NCBI GenBank assembly: GCA_964247055.1
Contig: OZ176054.1
Coordinates: 11,160,001 to 11,224,000, forward strand
From: Paragordius varius
Lineage: Eukaryota > Nematomorpha
DNA: 64,000 nucleotides
Direction: 5' to 3'
Made by a program: the position numbers and the translations under genes. Position 1 is the stretch's first letter. Each line of letters begins with the position of its first letter. The notes under the pieces are model-generated. The model did not search any database, was not told where the DNA came from, and saw only the letters and a program-made list of their open reading frames with translations. Below are positions 11,498-23,800 of this stretch, piece after piece.

Positions 11498-12929
11498 AGA
11501 TCAATAATTTTTGCGGTCCTTCAAATTATTTTGGTGAGAATCACGGATCAAAATCTTTAAATACCAAAATTGATAAAATACCGGGTTTTCTAACAAAATA
11601 TTTTTTATAATTAAATTATTTATACGTGGGAACCGGAAGGCATCATTACTGGGTTTTTTGATAACATTTAAATAGATAAGTAAAATATTTAATAAAAACA
11701 TAGGCAAATCAATTTAAAATATCTACATTTCTTTAAAAAAACGTCATATTATATTTTGAACTTAATAAACTGAATTATGAATTTTTAAATAAAGTAGATA
11801 CATGAAATATAAAAAATTTCATCAATGAGCATTTATTTTATTTACCATTATTTTCATTATTTGCCAAATTTGTATTTTCCTAATGTTTAATGAATAGCTG
11901 TCTAACGCATAATAATTTTTGCGTTTTATGATTCTAATCATAATTTCAAAAAAATTATCCCTGTATATGAAAACTTTATTATCACACACTGCGCTGGTGA
12001 TGAAACCATAAGTCTTTTAGATTATCAACCCATATTTATGACTTATGAGCTTTAAATTATGGAGTAACATAAAAATTTTATCGAAGATACCTCTATTTTT
12101 CTTCGGACTGGCGGAAATTGTAACGCATCAATCAGTTTATATTGTTTATTGTCCAAACATATCATTTCCCTATAATGTTTTTAGATGACTAAAAGTTCTT
12201 TATATCTTATTACAAAAAATAAATTTACCAATTACCAATTTGCTTTTAATAGCATTTTTCGAGCATCATTATCCAAAAATATATCATCCATCCCCTTTTC
12301 ATAACAGAGCAATAATTGTTTGGGTGTCATGTGACAAAACCGCACCTGTGAAACAATTAAAATCGACTATAATTGTAGCAATACGATTATAAAAAATCCA
12401 AATTGTATATTGGAGCGACTGAATAGCTTTTTTAGCGATTGTCGATTAGTCCGAGAGCAATTTTTTAGGGAAACTTGCTCTATTTGTTTCTGACATGGGC
12501 CTTTAAAATTAATTTTTGATTTAACATATGCGTCCAAAAACTCCTTTTTTGTTACCTTTAACTTTTCCTATTATTATCATATCTTTCTTTAACGGGTTTC
12601 TCCCTTTTTCTATAACCAAAATGGTTAAAATTTTATCTTATTAATTTTACCATATAGAATTATTTGTGTTTTATTTTTTCAAACATTCTGTCTTCTTTTG
12701 AAAAAAAATTTTTCACTATCATATAACATAAATTGTAGAGTATCTATCAATCGTCTTTTTTTAACCCTATAGTGAGTTCCGAGATACATACCAGGTGTAA
12801 GTATAAATCATTGCCAGGTTAGTTAATATAAAATGTCAGCGAAAAGTTCACAGCCAATTAATGTATATGCCATTTTGTTAATCTGATATTAAACGGCCAA
12901 CAGAAACAAATTGAGTCCGCCAGAAAGTA
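11498..12929. other. gene-free AT-rich stretch
   Basis: I see no exon, RNA gene or clear element in this stretch. The short open frame at 11501-11707 (minus) has no coding character. Confidence 0.55.
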
Positions 12930-13900
12930 GAGTCTTGTATTAATCATTGAATAACTATGTCGTTTTTTGTGCCAGAAGAAAATTAGCCGCATTGTTTTTC
13001 TTATTCCATTTGAAGAAAAGGGCTGTTGGATATTTTTGTTAATAGTAATAAATGGCGAACATGCTCTATCAATATAAAAAAGTGAAACATGGTTTCAAAA
13101 AATTATAAGTTATTATTTAATTGATCACAGACCTGAGAAGAGACGATAAAATGCAATATTTATTGAATTATTATGACCGAACTCAAACTAACCATACGCA
13201 AAAGTAAATATGTATACTAAAAATCAGTAATCGTTCACGAGCAAAGAGAAATAACAATAAACTGATTAAATGTCAAATAAAATGTCGCAAAGTGACTTGT
13301 GAAACCATCCTATTTCAACGTCACGATAATAAATCATTTCGCATTGAATTGTGAGGGGGATGAGAAGTTGCCTTATTTAGCCCTGCCACGCCGGTCCGTC
13401 AGCACCAAAGCTAATCGCTTTGGCGGCGAAATAACGGTATTTTTTTATTTAAAGCCAAGGAAAACCGTTGATGTATAACGCCATTGCCAACAAATGATTG
13501 ATATAAACCATACGTTAATCGAAAAACGACTGGAATGGTCCAAAAGACATGGCAAAGTGATTTCACTACTTGACGATTCTCCGATTCATATAACAAAATA
13601 AATTAAAAGCACCTTATAATCGCTTCAACGGGAAATTCTTCTACTTCCACAGTAGTCTCCTGACCTGGCGCCATCTGACTCATATTTCTTCACACGCTTG
13701 CAGAGATGCAGTTCAATAATTTTAAAAACGTTGGAAACTGGTTTAATAAGAGGTCTGCAGCAAATTTAATCATTTTTGGCATATTTGTATATCAGCTGAT
13801 AGATGGGCGAAATGTGTAGAAGCCGATCAACAATTAAAAATAATTAATTAATTTCCTTTCAAATTACGTGTTTTTTACGAAAAAACCGATAAAAACCTAG
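12930..13900 (+). mobile_element. mariner transposase remnant (copy 3)
   Basis: A third broken mariner, on the plus strand. Blocks read in different frames: FQRHDNKSF near 13314 (the LLQRH..KSF block), RLEWSKRHGKVISLLDDSPIH near 13525-13590 (the second catalytic Asp block, usually LLHDNAPSH), SPDLAPSD near 13665, and RWAKCVEAD near 13800, a mariner C-terminal motif. A GC-rich patch at 13385-13435 falls where the PG.P....PK segment of the transposase is expected. The terminal sequence near 13860-13910 (ACGAAAAAACCGATAAAAA) resembles that of copy 1. Numerous stops and frame changes. The left limit is uncertain. Confidence 0.75.
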
Positions 13901-14136
13901 CCCAATACTGTATTTGGATATAGTGATTTGGCTTTGATTATTTTGGGTAAATTCTTCATAAATCGAGCAGGCTTTCGAAAAATCGAGATAGAATCTATAT
14001 TTAATGATTATCATGAATAGATCTAAAGAAACTACACTTAAGTTTTATAAAATTTTACAAGCTTTCGACACTAACACACTCTTGGAACTCTTACAACTAG
14101 GAGTATCTATTCACTCATCTAACTGATAAATATGTA

Positions 14137-15323
14137 TACAACGTGTGCAAAAAAGAGGGTTAATATTAGTTAACAAAAAATTTTAATCATTAGATAGTTT
14201 ATGACCAGCGAATTCATTTGCCGCAAAAAATTTAATTTGTTGACGACCTAATTTTTGAAATATTGAGAGAAAATCGAAATCGGTCAAAAAGTGAAAATTA
14301 GGGATAATTAAGGATAATTTAAAAAACAATAATACAAGTTGAGATAATATGGTATATTATTATTTTAGGAGATATTTTCTATATATAAATAGACTAAAAT
14401 CATATAGTTGGGGTCCCTATAACATCTCAATTCTAAAGATGGCGCTTTTCTTTTATCACACTTTAAAAACAAAAAAAATTTTATTTAACTATTTTAAAAT
14501 AATATTATTTACTAGAAGACTCTCTATTATAATCTAAACACTCATAGTTTATTCAGTAAAAAAACACATATATATCAAAACAAAACTAAAAATATTGTTT
14601 TTTATTTTTTCATTATTTTTTCATCTAATTTATAACTGTATAATACTGTTTTATTAGCAGTCTTACATGAGTGGGAATAATAAAGTATATAATTTATGCC
14701 AAAAAGAATTTAAAAGTAGTGGAACAACCAACAATCCGTGTAAATCCCTGTAATAGGTTGGTTTTAACCAATTAGTATTTTTACTGGGATATGTACGGAT
14801 TTTTGATTCATTACTTAAAAATTTATTTTAAATTAATACACTTTATAATTCCCGCTCATAAGAAATTCCAAAATAAAACAGGAAAATTATAATGTCATAA
14901 ACCAGATGACAAAAAAATGAAAATATTTTGATATATAAGTTTTTTTATTAATATATGTTAAGATTTTAATAGTGAGTTTAGCTAGTTAATGATAAAAAAA
15001 ATTATAATTATATAGTTTCATATAAAATATTGTATTTTAAGTGTGATAAAAGAAAAACGCTATTTTTGAACTGTTTTATAGCTAACTATATGATCTTAGG
15101 CTATTTATATATTGAACATATCTCCTAAAATGATAACAATATCTCAACTTTAATAATTATTTTTTATTTATTCCTCATTTTTCATTTTTACTTTTTGCTC
15201 GATTTTGATTTTCTCTCAATATTTCATAGGTCGTAAACAAATAAAAAAACGGAATATGAATACGCTGGTGTTAAGCTATCTGAAAAAAAATTATTTTGTT
15301 AAATATTTTTTTGCACACAGTGA
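14137..15323. mobile_element. long-TIR DNA element, CACTGTGTGCAAAAA family (copy a)
   Basis: The ends read GTGTGCAAAAAAGAG on the left and the complement of TTTTTTTGCACACAGTG on the right. The inverted repeats run for several hundred bases, including the matching segments GTTGACGACCTAATTTTTGA / GGTCGTAAACAAAT and GGCGCTTTTCTTTTATCACA / TGTGATAAAAGAAAAACGC. No transposase frame is present, so it is non-autonomous. The flanks suggest a TA target, as for Tc1/mariner relatives, but this is not firm. Confidence 0.75.
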
Positions 15324-15849
15324 TATATATATTATATTGCCTCAAACCCATCGGTTTCAGCAACGCATAGACAAACATTTTGGTGACCAATGAAAAAATG
15401 TTAAGGAATTTTGTATTATGTCACCCATTTTATGTAATTTTATTAAAAATAATCAAGCCTACCATTAAAGCAGAAAAGCATATTCTGACCACTTTCTATT
15501 GATATACTGTTATTTTAGCCGATTCAAACTAATCCAAAAAATAGCTTTCGGACTATTAAGTCTGCAAAATCTATGGTTAATTTCCATTAATATAATATCA
15601 ATACTCCCATTTCTGAATAATAATGCAGATAAATTAAAATTAAATTATATTAATATATTTAAAAGTCTCTATTTTCTTATTTAACTAAAGAGTAACGACT
15701 TAGATTGTGTTAAAAATTCATAAAATCCTTAACTCTCGCTTGCCCTAAGTTGATAGCGATGATGGATCATATTTTCAGTTTCGATTTATTTTAACTTTGA
15801 CATATTTTACGATTTCAATGCCTCAGTTCCTTCTATATAAATATTTTAC

Positions 15850-16056
15850 CTGTTGAAGTAATTGTTTAACATATTTCATTCTATTCAATCTATCGTAATC
15901 TAGCCATTTGAGTAGCAAATCAAAAACCTCAAATTCACTGCACACGTTTAAGGCATCGTGGCCAAGCAGTGCGTATATAAAATCGAAATTGCAATGCACG
16001 AATTGACGTTCAGACAATCCTCCTGCCATAGAAAGCGAAGGTTGATTACGCAACAT
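15850..16056 (-). CDS. BACK-domain exon of a BTB-Kelch-like protein (partial gene)
   Basis: Minus-strand exon that reads GLSERQFVHCNFDFIYALLG, then HDALNVCSEFEVFDLLLKWL and DYDRLNRMKYVKQLLQQ, a close fit to the BACK domain of Kelch-like adaptors of cullin-3 ubiquitin ligases (NV.SE.EVF.A...W...D...R......LL..V). It ends at a clean donor, CAACAG then GTAAAA, at 15850/15849. The start is either the ATG at 16056 or an acceptor AG within the next 40 bases; the reading frame carries on through both. BTB and Kelch-repeat exons were not found on this strand in the window, so it is either one exon of a gene with very distant exons or a stranded remnant. The open frame and intact donor favour a real exon. 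Confidence 0.6.
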
Positions 16057-16689
16057 TTATTAAGCACAAAACAAACAAAAAATTAATTTTGATTGTTATT
16101 ATCAATAAATTTATAAAATCACCCTAAAAAAGGTTAGTTTATAAAAAAATTAGTTATCCTTATCAAGAAGGAATTTCCATGCGATCTAACTTTAATTAAA
16201 AATATGGACATCGTATTTATCAAAAGTAAATGATACCACCGACATTATTGAAAACATCAGATTAAATTAGATTACAAAGAGAAACAATATGAGTATATAT
16301 TTCTAGATTTTCATTAATTATTAATGCCAGATAGCATATAAAGCCAAGGGAACCATTTTGGTCTATAGTTAATTTTTTCTCATCGAATCTAACAATAAAA
16401 AGTACGTAATTTTATCGCATATAACATTTTACTATAAATGTTTTTTGGCATCGTCGAATTATAAAAAAAGTTTTTATCATATCTAAAAGTTTTGTTTTCT
16501 ACCATTCTTCAAAATACGATAAAAATTATGTCAACAATATTTTGTACTAAATTAATTTAAAATATCCATTTTTAGGAAAAAAATTTTAATGTCGTAAATT
16601 AGCATATAATTCATATCGGTCAATCTCGGCATTTAGCGTTTTAAGTTGCTAATTTCTTAAGATTTCCCTTTTTATATATAAAATTTATA

Positions 16690-16974
16690 TACCATTTACA
16701 CTTCATATTCACCCTTAAACGATCCAAATTCACCCTTGAACAATTCAAATTCACCCTAAATTTAATTACGTGTTTTTTAAGATTAAAAATAAGCTTTATA
16801 TTTTAAAAAATAATATTTTGTTTAAAATTAAGATAATATTGGAATAATAAAGTAAGCAATAACCATAAATTTTATATTAATAATGATTTTTATTATCCCG
16901 AAAACACATTTTATTTTAGGGTGAATAATTGAAGGGTTAATTTAAATTGGGGTGGATTTGAATTGTAAACGGTA
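16690..16974. mobile_element. TACCATTTAC MITE (copy b)
   Basis: Inverted ends TACCATTTACACTTC.. and ..GAATTGTAAACGGTA, flanked by TA on both sides. Left arm has three 21-bp-type units (TTCACCCTTGAACAATTCAAA and variants); right arm has the complementary GGGTGAATAATTG-type units. 285 bp, non-coding. TA target suggests Tc1/mariner-type mobilisation. Confidence 0.8.
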
Positions 16975-17490
16975 TATTATATTTTAATGTTATTTTATGT
17001 GCAGCATTTTTCACAAAAAAATTGAATATGCTCAATTTTTATATGGAACAATTACACAAAAGTGATAATAACTTTTCTAAATGACTGTTAAAGCGTAAAA
17101 TTAAAAGATGGAAATCTTGATGCATTTATCTATCAGATATTTCAGAGTTGTTTTTCCTCTGATTTTGTGATCCGTCCATATTCATTCGATAATTTTTTTG
17201 GCAGTATGTAATATGATTTTTAAAACTGTGTTAAATACAAAGCGCACACAAATAATTTTCTGTTGAAATATATGTAGATTCTGATAGATAACTGGATGAG
17301 GATTCTAATGGTGCTTTTGTTTTTGGTCGTAAGAGTGATATATAAAGATTAAACCACCTATATGGTAGCTCCGCATCAGTTATTGGCAAAATTTGTGTGT
17401 ATTTCACTTAATAAAGATTTGGTGAAAGCTAAATACTTCTTTATTCCAAATAATATTTTTATAAAATCAAACAATATTTCAAAATTAATA

Positions 17491-18113
17491 TTTAGATGTA
17501 GGCTCCAAGAGTCTCAAATTTTTGGTCTCCTCTAAAACGAGGCCTTGTTAATTTAAATAACGCAAAAAGGTTGAGGTTACATGATGATTGTGGCACCAAA
17601 AATAATATTCAATTAGCGTAATTTGTTTAAAAAATTTAATTTTTAGCGAAATTTTGTTGAAGCGTATTTCAAGCACTTTATAAAGAATTGTGTTAACAAT
17701 GGTAAAAAAATACTATAAGTAAAAATACTTATTTCATATGTAAAATTTGATGATGCTATTTATATCAATTAGATTTTTAATTTATTGTGTTTAAAAAATT
17801 TTATATAATTTTTTATTGAACACAACTTATAATAACAGAAATTCGAAGGCAAATTTTTTAAAAAGTATCGAGAGGAATAGAAATGTTCAGAAGCCTTATT
17901 TATTATGGAAAAAGGTATCAAGAATGCTTTTGAATCCAGAAAAATCTTCACAAAATGTTATGAATTAAATTTTTAAAACCCATTTTTCGGGAATTTTTTT
18001 ATATCAATATTTAGCATATAAATTTTTTGGGAAAGTCTCGTAATTTTGTGTTTATATAAGAACTAGCCAATTTTAGACGGCCACGGAAATTTTCATTCGA
18101 GCTCACATCTAAA
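17491..18113. mobile_element. long-TIR element, GATGTG-GCTCC family (copy a)
   Basis: The left arm begins near TTTAGATGTAGGCTCCAAGA and the right arm ends with the complement, GAGCTCACATCTAAAAA. Inner arms share the segment AAAATTTAATTTTTAGCGAA with other copies (39138-39728, about 40955-41610). Limits approximate. No coding capacity. Confidence 0.65.
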
Positions 18114-19362
18114 AATTAAAGTTTGAATAGCTGTTTAATTAACATTTAATAATTTGAGGTAGTTTAAAACCACAGAGCCATTCAAATTAATAATATAAAA
18201 GATAGTTTTATTGCGCCACATATATTAATATACTTTCTTTAGTTAAGACACATGCCAGAAAAATAAATAGTAATATTGAGAAACAATCTCATCTCAAACA
18301 GGCCGTTTATTTTCTTTAAGTTCTTAACAATCTAATACCTTTTGTGTTAATTTTATATCTCAAAGCGATTTGAAGAATATCATAAAAAGTTTAGATTTAA
18401 GCCAAATTTTAAAATATGCTTTGTTTAGTAGGCGCATTATGCAAAAATATTATTTTAAAAAAATAAAATAAAAATTGCTCATCTAACTTTATTGCTTCCA
18501 TTTTTGTTCTATAAACATTGTAACGCTATTGCAAGAAGCAAATAAGTGTATGATATGGTTACATAATTAAATTTAATCATTCAGGCTACATTTTACCAGC
18601 AAAATTTGATATATTTTGAATTTATACCCGTTTGTTTCACTTGTGTAGAGCTGTCCCAATTTTAGAAGTCACAAAACTGTAAAAAATCTACCTTTAATTC
18701 AAATTGGTGTATTTAAATACCACTGACAATATTTAAGTTGGTATTTTAAAAAACTTCTGAAAGAAACGGCAAATATTATTAATATTTTTATCCTAATAAA
18801 AAATATAAATAGACCAAGACAAATAAATAAAATTTAGTTTTGAAAAAAAAATCTGTATCAAACTACTTGCACGCCATTACCACAACATTTTTGCAAAATA
18901 TCGGATTTTATCCGAGGCCAAAATTAAATTTACTTTCTGAATGAACAGAAAAGTGGTATCAGTTGCATTTTTTATTTAGCCACATGTCATGTGGGCTAAA
19001 TTACCTTTGGGTTTCATAATAAATATCAATGGTTTATTAATGTTATATGAATGCAAATATATGCGCTAAAAGGCTTAGAATAAATATTTTCCCGAATATT
19101 AGATATAATATGATTATCGGAGTTAAAATATCTCCATCGAATAAATTTTTGATATATGATATCAGAGTCTATTATTGAATAATGTCGTATTAAACGATAT
19201 TTAAAAAAATACAATTTTTTAAAACCGATTTAATTTCAATTTTTTACATGATCCCTGCAATATATTCCCCAATTTTATTTGCATCCTGGATCTAATTTCT
19301 AACAAATCGATTGTTGCACTTTCTTTTGTTAAAATTTACGTAAACAGTTTTCACGTTGTATA

Positions 19363-20800
19363 ATGGTCATTGAAATTGAGGATAAAGAAACAAAATCTAA
19401 GGAAATTATGAAAAACGATACATATAATCACGTAAAAACGGATTTAGTTGGAAAAACAATAATCAAAGCTCATTTGGGTGATGACATAAAAAAGTTTTCG
19501 TTGCACAATGATGATTTGACATACGATGAACTAATTTTGATCACACAGCGAATATTTAAAGTTAAAATTAATAAGAATGATGAAATAATTTTGAAGTACA
19601 AAGATGAAGGTATTAAACCGTTTAATTACTTTAGATGGTGATTTTATAACATTATCTGATGATTCGGAACTTAATACTGCCTTAGAATCTAATTCCACAT
19701 TGAATTTGCTAATAAATTGTAAATTACCTTTATATGTAATATTGTAGTGGCTAATAAAGAATTAAAATTGGAAACCTCTGAGTTGAAAATCGTGCGAAAA
19801 GAACTTCAGTTATTGCGTGACAAAATTACTCATTTACTTGACAGTATTGAATTGAAAGATTTCGAAACTCTTAAATCATCCCAAAGTATTCCTACTTATT
19901 TTATTTTGAATACAATTTTTTCGCATGATAATAAATTAAGAAAAACTAATTTAAGTATTAAAAAATGACATTATATATATGATTATATAATATAAAAAAG
20001 CCAGTTTTTTTATGAGAATATTCTATTGATAACTATCACCTATGAAGAAACTTCTTTATTTAAGCTTTAATAGTTAAATATCGAGCTAGAATTTTAAAAT
20101 TACATGTTATATAATTGAATGTTCAAACTTCATTTGTATAAAAAGCGTAGAACCGTTCTTAAACATTTGCAATTTAAATTATTGAATTTTTCAGACGGTA
20201 TAAAAATGTAAAGAATATAATAAATATATATATTTAATTTGTTACGGAAAGTATCGTTCATTGCCCACTGCATATTAAACGTAATTCATAAAGTTATAAA
20301 ACACTATTTTTTCACCCTAATAATCTATACAAAATTAATCCTCTGTACACAAAAGTTTTAAATATAATTTTATTGTAAATAGGCGTTTTAGGGAGCTGTT
20401 CCTAAAATTCTAAAGGCGTAATGCTTATTGCCTATAAATCATATTGCATAAAAGGTGACAAAACTTTCACCCGTAAAAATGCTCTATCTCAAAATTAGTT
20501 GTCCACGAGTTTTTTATAGTTTTATTTTCCGTATAGATAATGTTTGTCCCACCTCAGCCCCTATTACATCATCAATTATATCCAATCCTAGTATGACGCA
20601 ACAAAAAATTGTTTCTTCAAGTGCAGCCAGTATGCCTCCGCAAATAACGCCCAGTTTTCAGCAAACTCACTTGATACCACCTTATCAGGTATTTTATTTT
20701 CGAGTTCAAACAAAGGATTAAAAAGAAAATAAGAATAAGTTGGTCAGTTTTGGATCTTAAAATGTTCTCCAAGTTAATTTAATCTTTATTTGTGCTCATA

Positions 20801-20876
<76 letters not shown>

Positions 20877-23800
20877 CGCTTGGAACCGGAACCGCGTTAG
20901 TTCGTTAAAAATTTAGCGGTTCCAGAATTGGTTGGTTTTTTGCATTTTGAAATCAGTTTCATTTTCGGTTCCTGACTTTTGATTAAATGATTTTCTTTTA
21001 AAATATTTATAATAATTCTTGGCTTCCAAGTGTCTCTCACGAATATCAATGTTCTTTAGGTGATTTTGTTTAATTATAATTAAGCGCTTTCATTACACTA
21101 GACAACAAATTTTGACTTTTTTGTAAAGTGCCATTCTTGTAAATTTAAATTTTTTTCATAAAAATACATAGTGTATCCGAAAAACAAAATTGTAACGCCA
21201 AAGAATTTTCTTTCATTAGGGTTTATCAATTATTTTTGGCCCCGATTTAACATTAAACTCTAAATTTTAAATTTATAAATATTAGGGTTACATTTGCGTA
21301 AAATTTAAAATAATCTTTGAAAAAGCTTTTGGTAAGCTTTTTTAATAAAAATTATTTTTATCAAAATATTTTACCTACTGGATATCAAAATGCACAGTAA
21401 CTGTAAATTTATTACCAATCGTTAAAAAGATCAAAACTACCCATATTGTTTTTGGCTTTGTTTTGAAATTAAAAGTTTATAAAAATTAAATAAGTATTGA
21501 TAAAATAGTAATTTTAAAAATCAAAAAACTTAAAAATGGCTGTTTTGAATGACATAAAAGCGATAAATAACTGTTTTCACTATGGAAATTAAGAAAACAC
21601 TAGTTACACCTATAAACCCTAGTTTAAAGTCTTTCATTCATTGCCATCAAGACAAAGTTTGAGCTATTTTCATCTATTAGCTTTAAAAATATAAAACGTT
21701 TTCGCTTCCTGCGTTTGTCGCTTCCTATGTCCAATTATTATCGATGTAAAACATATAAGTTTGCATTTTATAGAGTTTTTACTCCTTCGAATGATATATT
21801 ATAAATGGGAATTTGTTTCATATTTTCAAAGAAAAACATTTTTTAGTCAAATTTTGATGAAGCACAATCAAAAATAAATTACACCATATTGGTGAAATCA
21901 TAATTTTTATTTCAGATATTTACTGTTAAAATGACAGTAAATGTCCGAAAATGCAAAAATCTTGAGCGCCAGAAAAATTTGTTGTCTAGTATTATTAGTC
22001 CAATAATCCATCTTTATTCCTGAATCCTTTAAAATGGATAAATGTCCACAATTTATCGTAACATTAAAGCATCATTCAACATCCCAATTGGGTACGAAAA
22101 AGTTATAATTTGGTTTGTGAAGTATTTTTGTATTCTAATTTTTGTTCTGAATTCCAAGCCCTGATATATCTATTATGATTGAAAAATAACAATTTAATTT
22201 TTGAATTAGCTAGGGGAAATATTAAATAAAAATTATTTTTCAATTTTTTAAACCATATAATTAATGTTAAAATCTACAATTTTTTTACATAACTATTAAT
22301 TGAATACCATTTTTTATATTTTGTATGATAAAAAAATCATATCGGCTAATTTTAAACCGAGTGAAAGTTACGGTTAAATTGAGGTCAGGCTCAAAAATCT
22401 AATATTACAGTCATTCTTTTTCGTTTGATACATTTTTTAACCATAAATATATATAGATTTTGCTAATTTTTTAACAGACTGGAATTGGTTGTTGCATTTC
22501 AATTTTTTCATGTTTTTGAAAAATAAATTTTAAAGTATATTAATTACAATCCATCAATGTTTGATGAACATAAATTTTGAAAGAATATATTTTTTGTGCC
22601 TGGCAAAGTAGTAGTTTTAATTGATATATTTCATTGTTTTAATGGCAAATGCTTTTTTTGCATTTTGTATATCGAACGACAAATAAGTTGAATATAAAAC
22701 TTTAAAAATTGATTATTCTATATATTATAATCCTAATATAGGCGCCCCCAATTTCTTCGATGGGAAACACATCTGGTGGCGGTATGGGTTCTATTCGACC
22801 AACTCCATCTCCTACACCTCCGCTCTCAAGTATAATTAGTTTTTATCTTTTAAATTTGAATAAAGACATCAAAATTTATCAAACCACTAATAGTTTTTTC
22901 TAAGGAATATATAAAAAAATATATAAAACTTTTGCTATGTATGAGAAATTTTCATTTTGCATACTTATCTTCCATTAAATATTTTAAAAATTGTATATAT
23001 ATATACCATTTAGAGTTTAAATTCACCCTTAAACAATTTATATTTACCCTAAAAATAAATTATGTCTTTTCGAACTAATATAACTTCATTATTTATATGA
23101 AATATATCTTTATGGCATAGATTATTATTTTTTCAGTATTATTTTAATTTAAAACAGAAAAATATAGGTAATTTTTTATCTTAACATATTTTAGGGTGAA
23201 TTTAACTTGTTCAAGGGTTTGTTTAAGGGTGAATTTGGATTGTAAATGGTATATAAATTAGATCAAAACATAATACAATAATACTTGCAGTTATTCTTTC
23301 AAACACTTATAAACCCACACAAATTAACTAAACATTAAAAAATTTATCTTTTCTTGTTTTGCATTTTTAGGTCACGTTATGTCGGCACCATCTACTCATT
23401 CTAATGTTAGTAATTTTGCTGGTACTAATCAATCTTTACACGCAACAACCCAATCGGCAGCTTTGGGGCAAAATTTTGGCAATTATCCTACTAATGTGAG
23501 CAATGTAGGAACTAATCTAGGAGGTAATACAGGGAAATTATGAAATTATATGGCACAGATAAAAAGTGGAAAAATTAAAATACAAATTTTATTTTTTGAA
23601 AAAACTTATTTTGAATATAATCCACTGTTTAGGGTTCCAAAATAAGGAATACACATATAAATTGTTTACACACTTAAAATATGTATGCTGTTATACATAC
23701 AGAATTACATAAACGTGAAAAAAGCCAAGTAAAATTATTTTTCCATAATCATAATATTTTATATATAATTGGTTGTTTTGGGATGCTTAAGGAATAGAGA

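Larger units (their letters stand above)
16057..19362. other. gene-free stretch upstream of TFG
   Basis: Contains two mobile elements listed separately (16690-16974 and about 17491-18113). Otherwise AT-rich sequence without coding character. The TFG promoter must lie at its right end, but no TATA-like or initiator element stands out from the AT-rich background. Confidence 0.5.
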
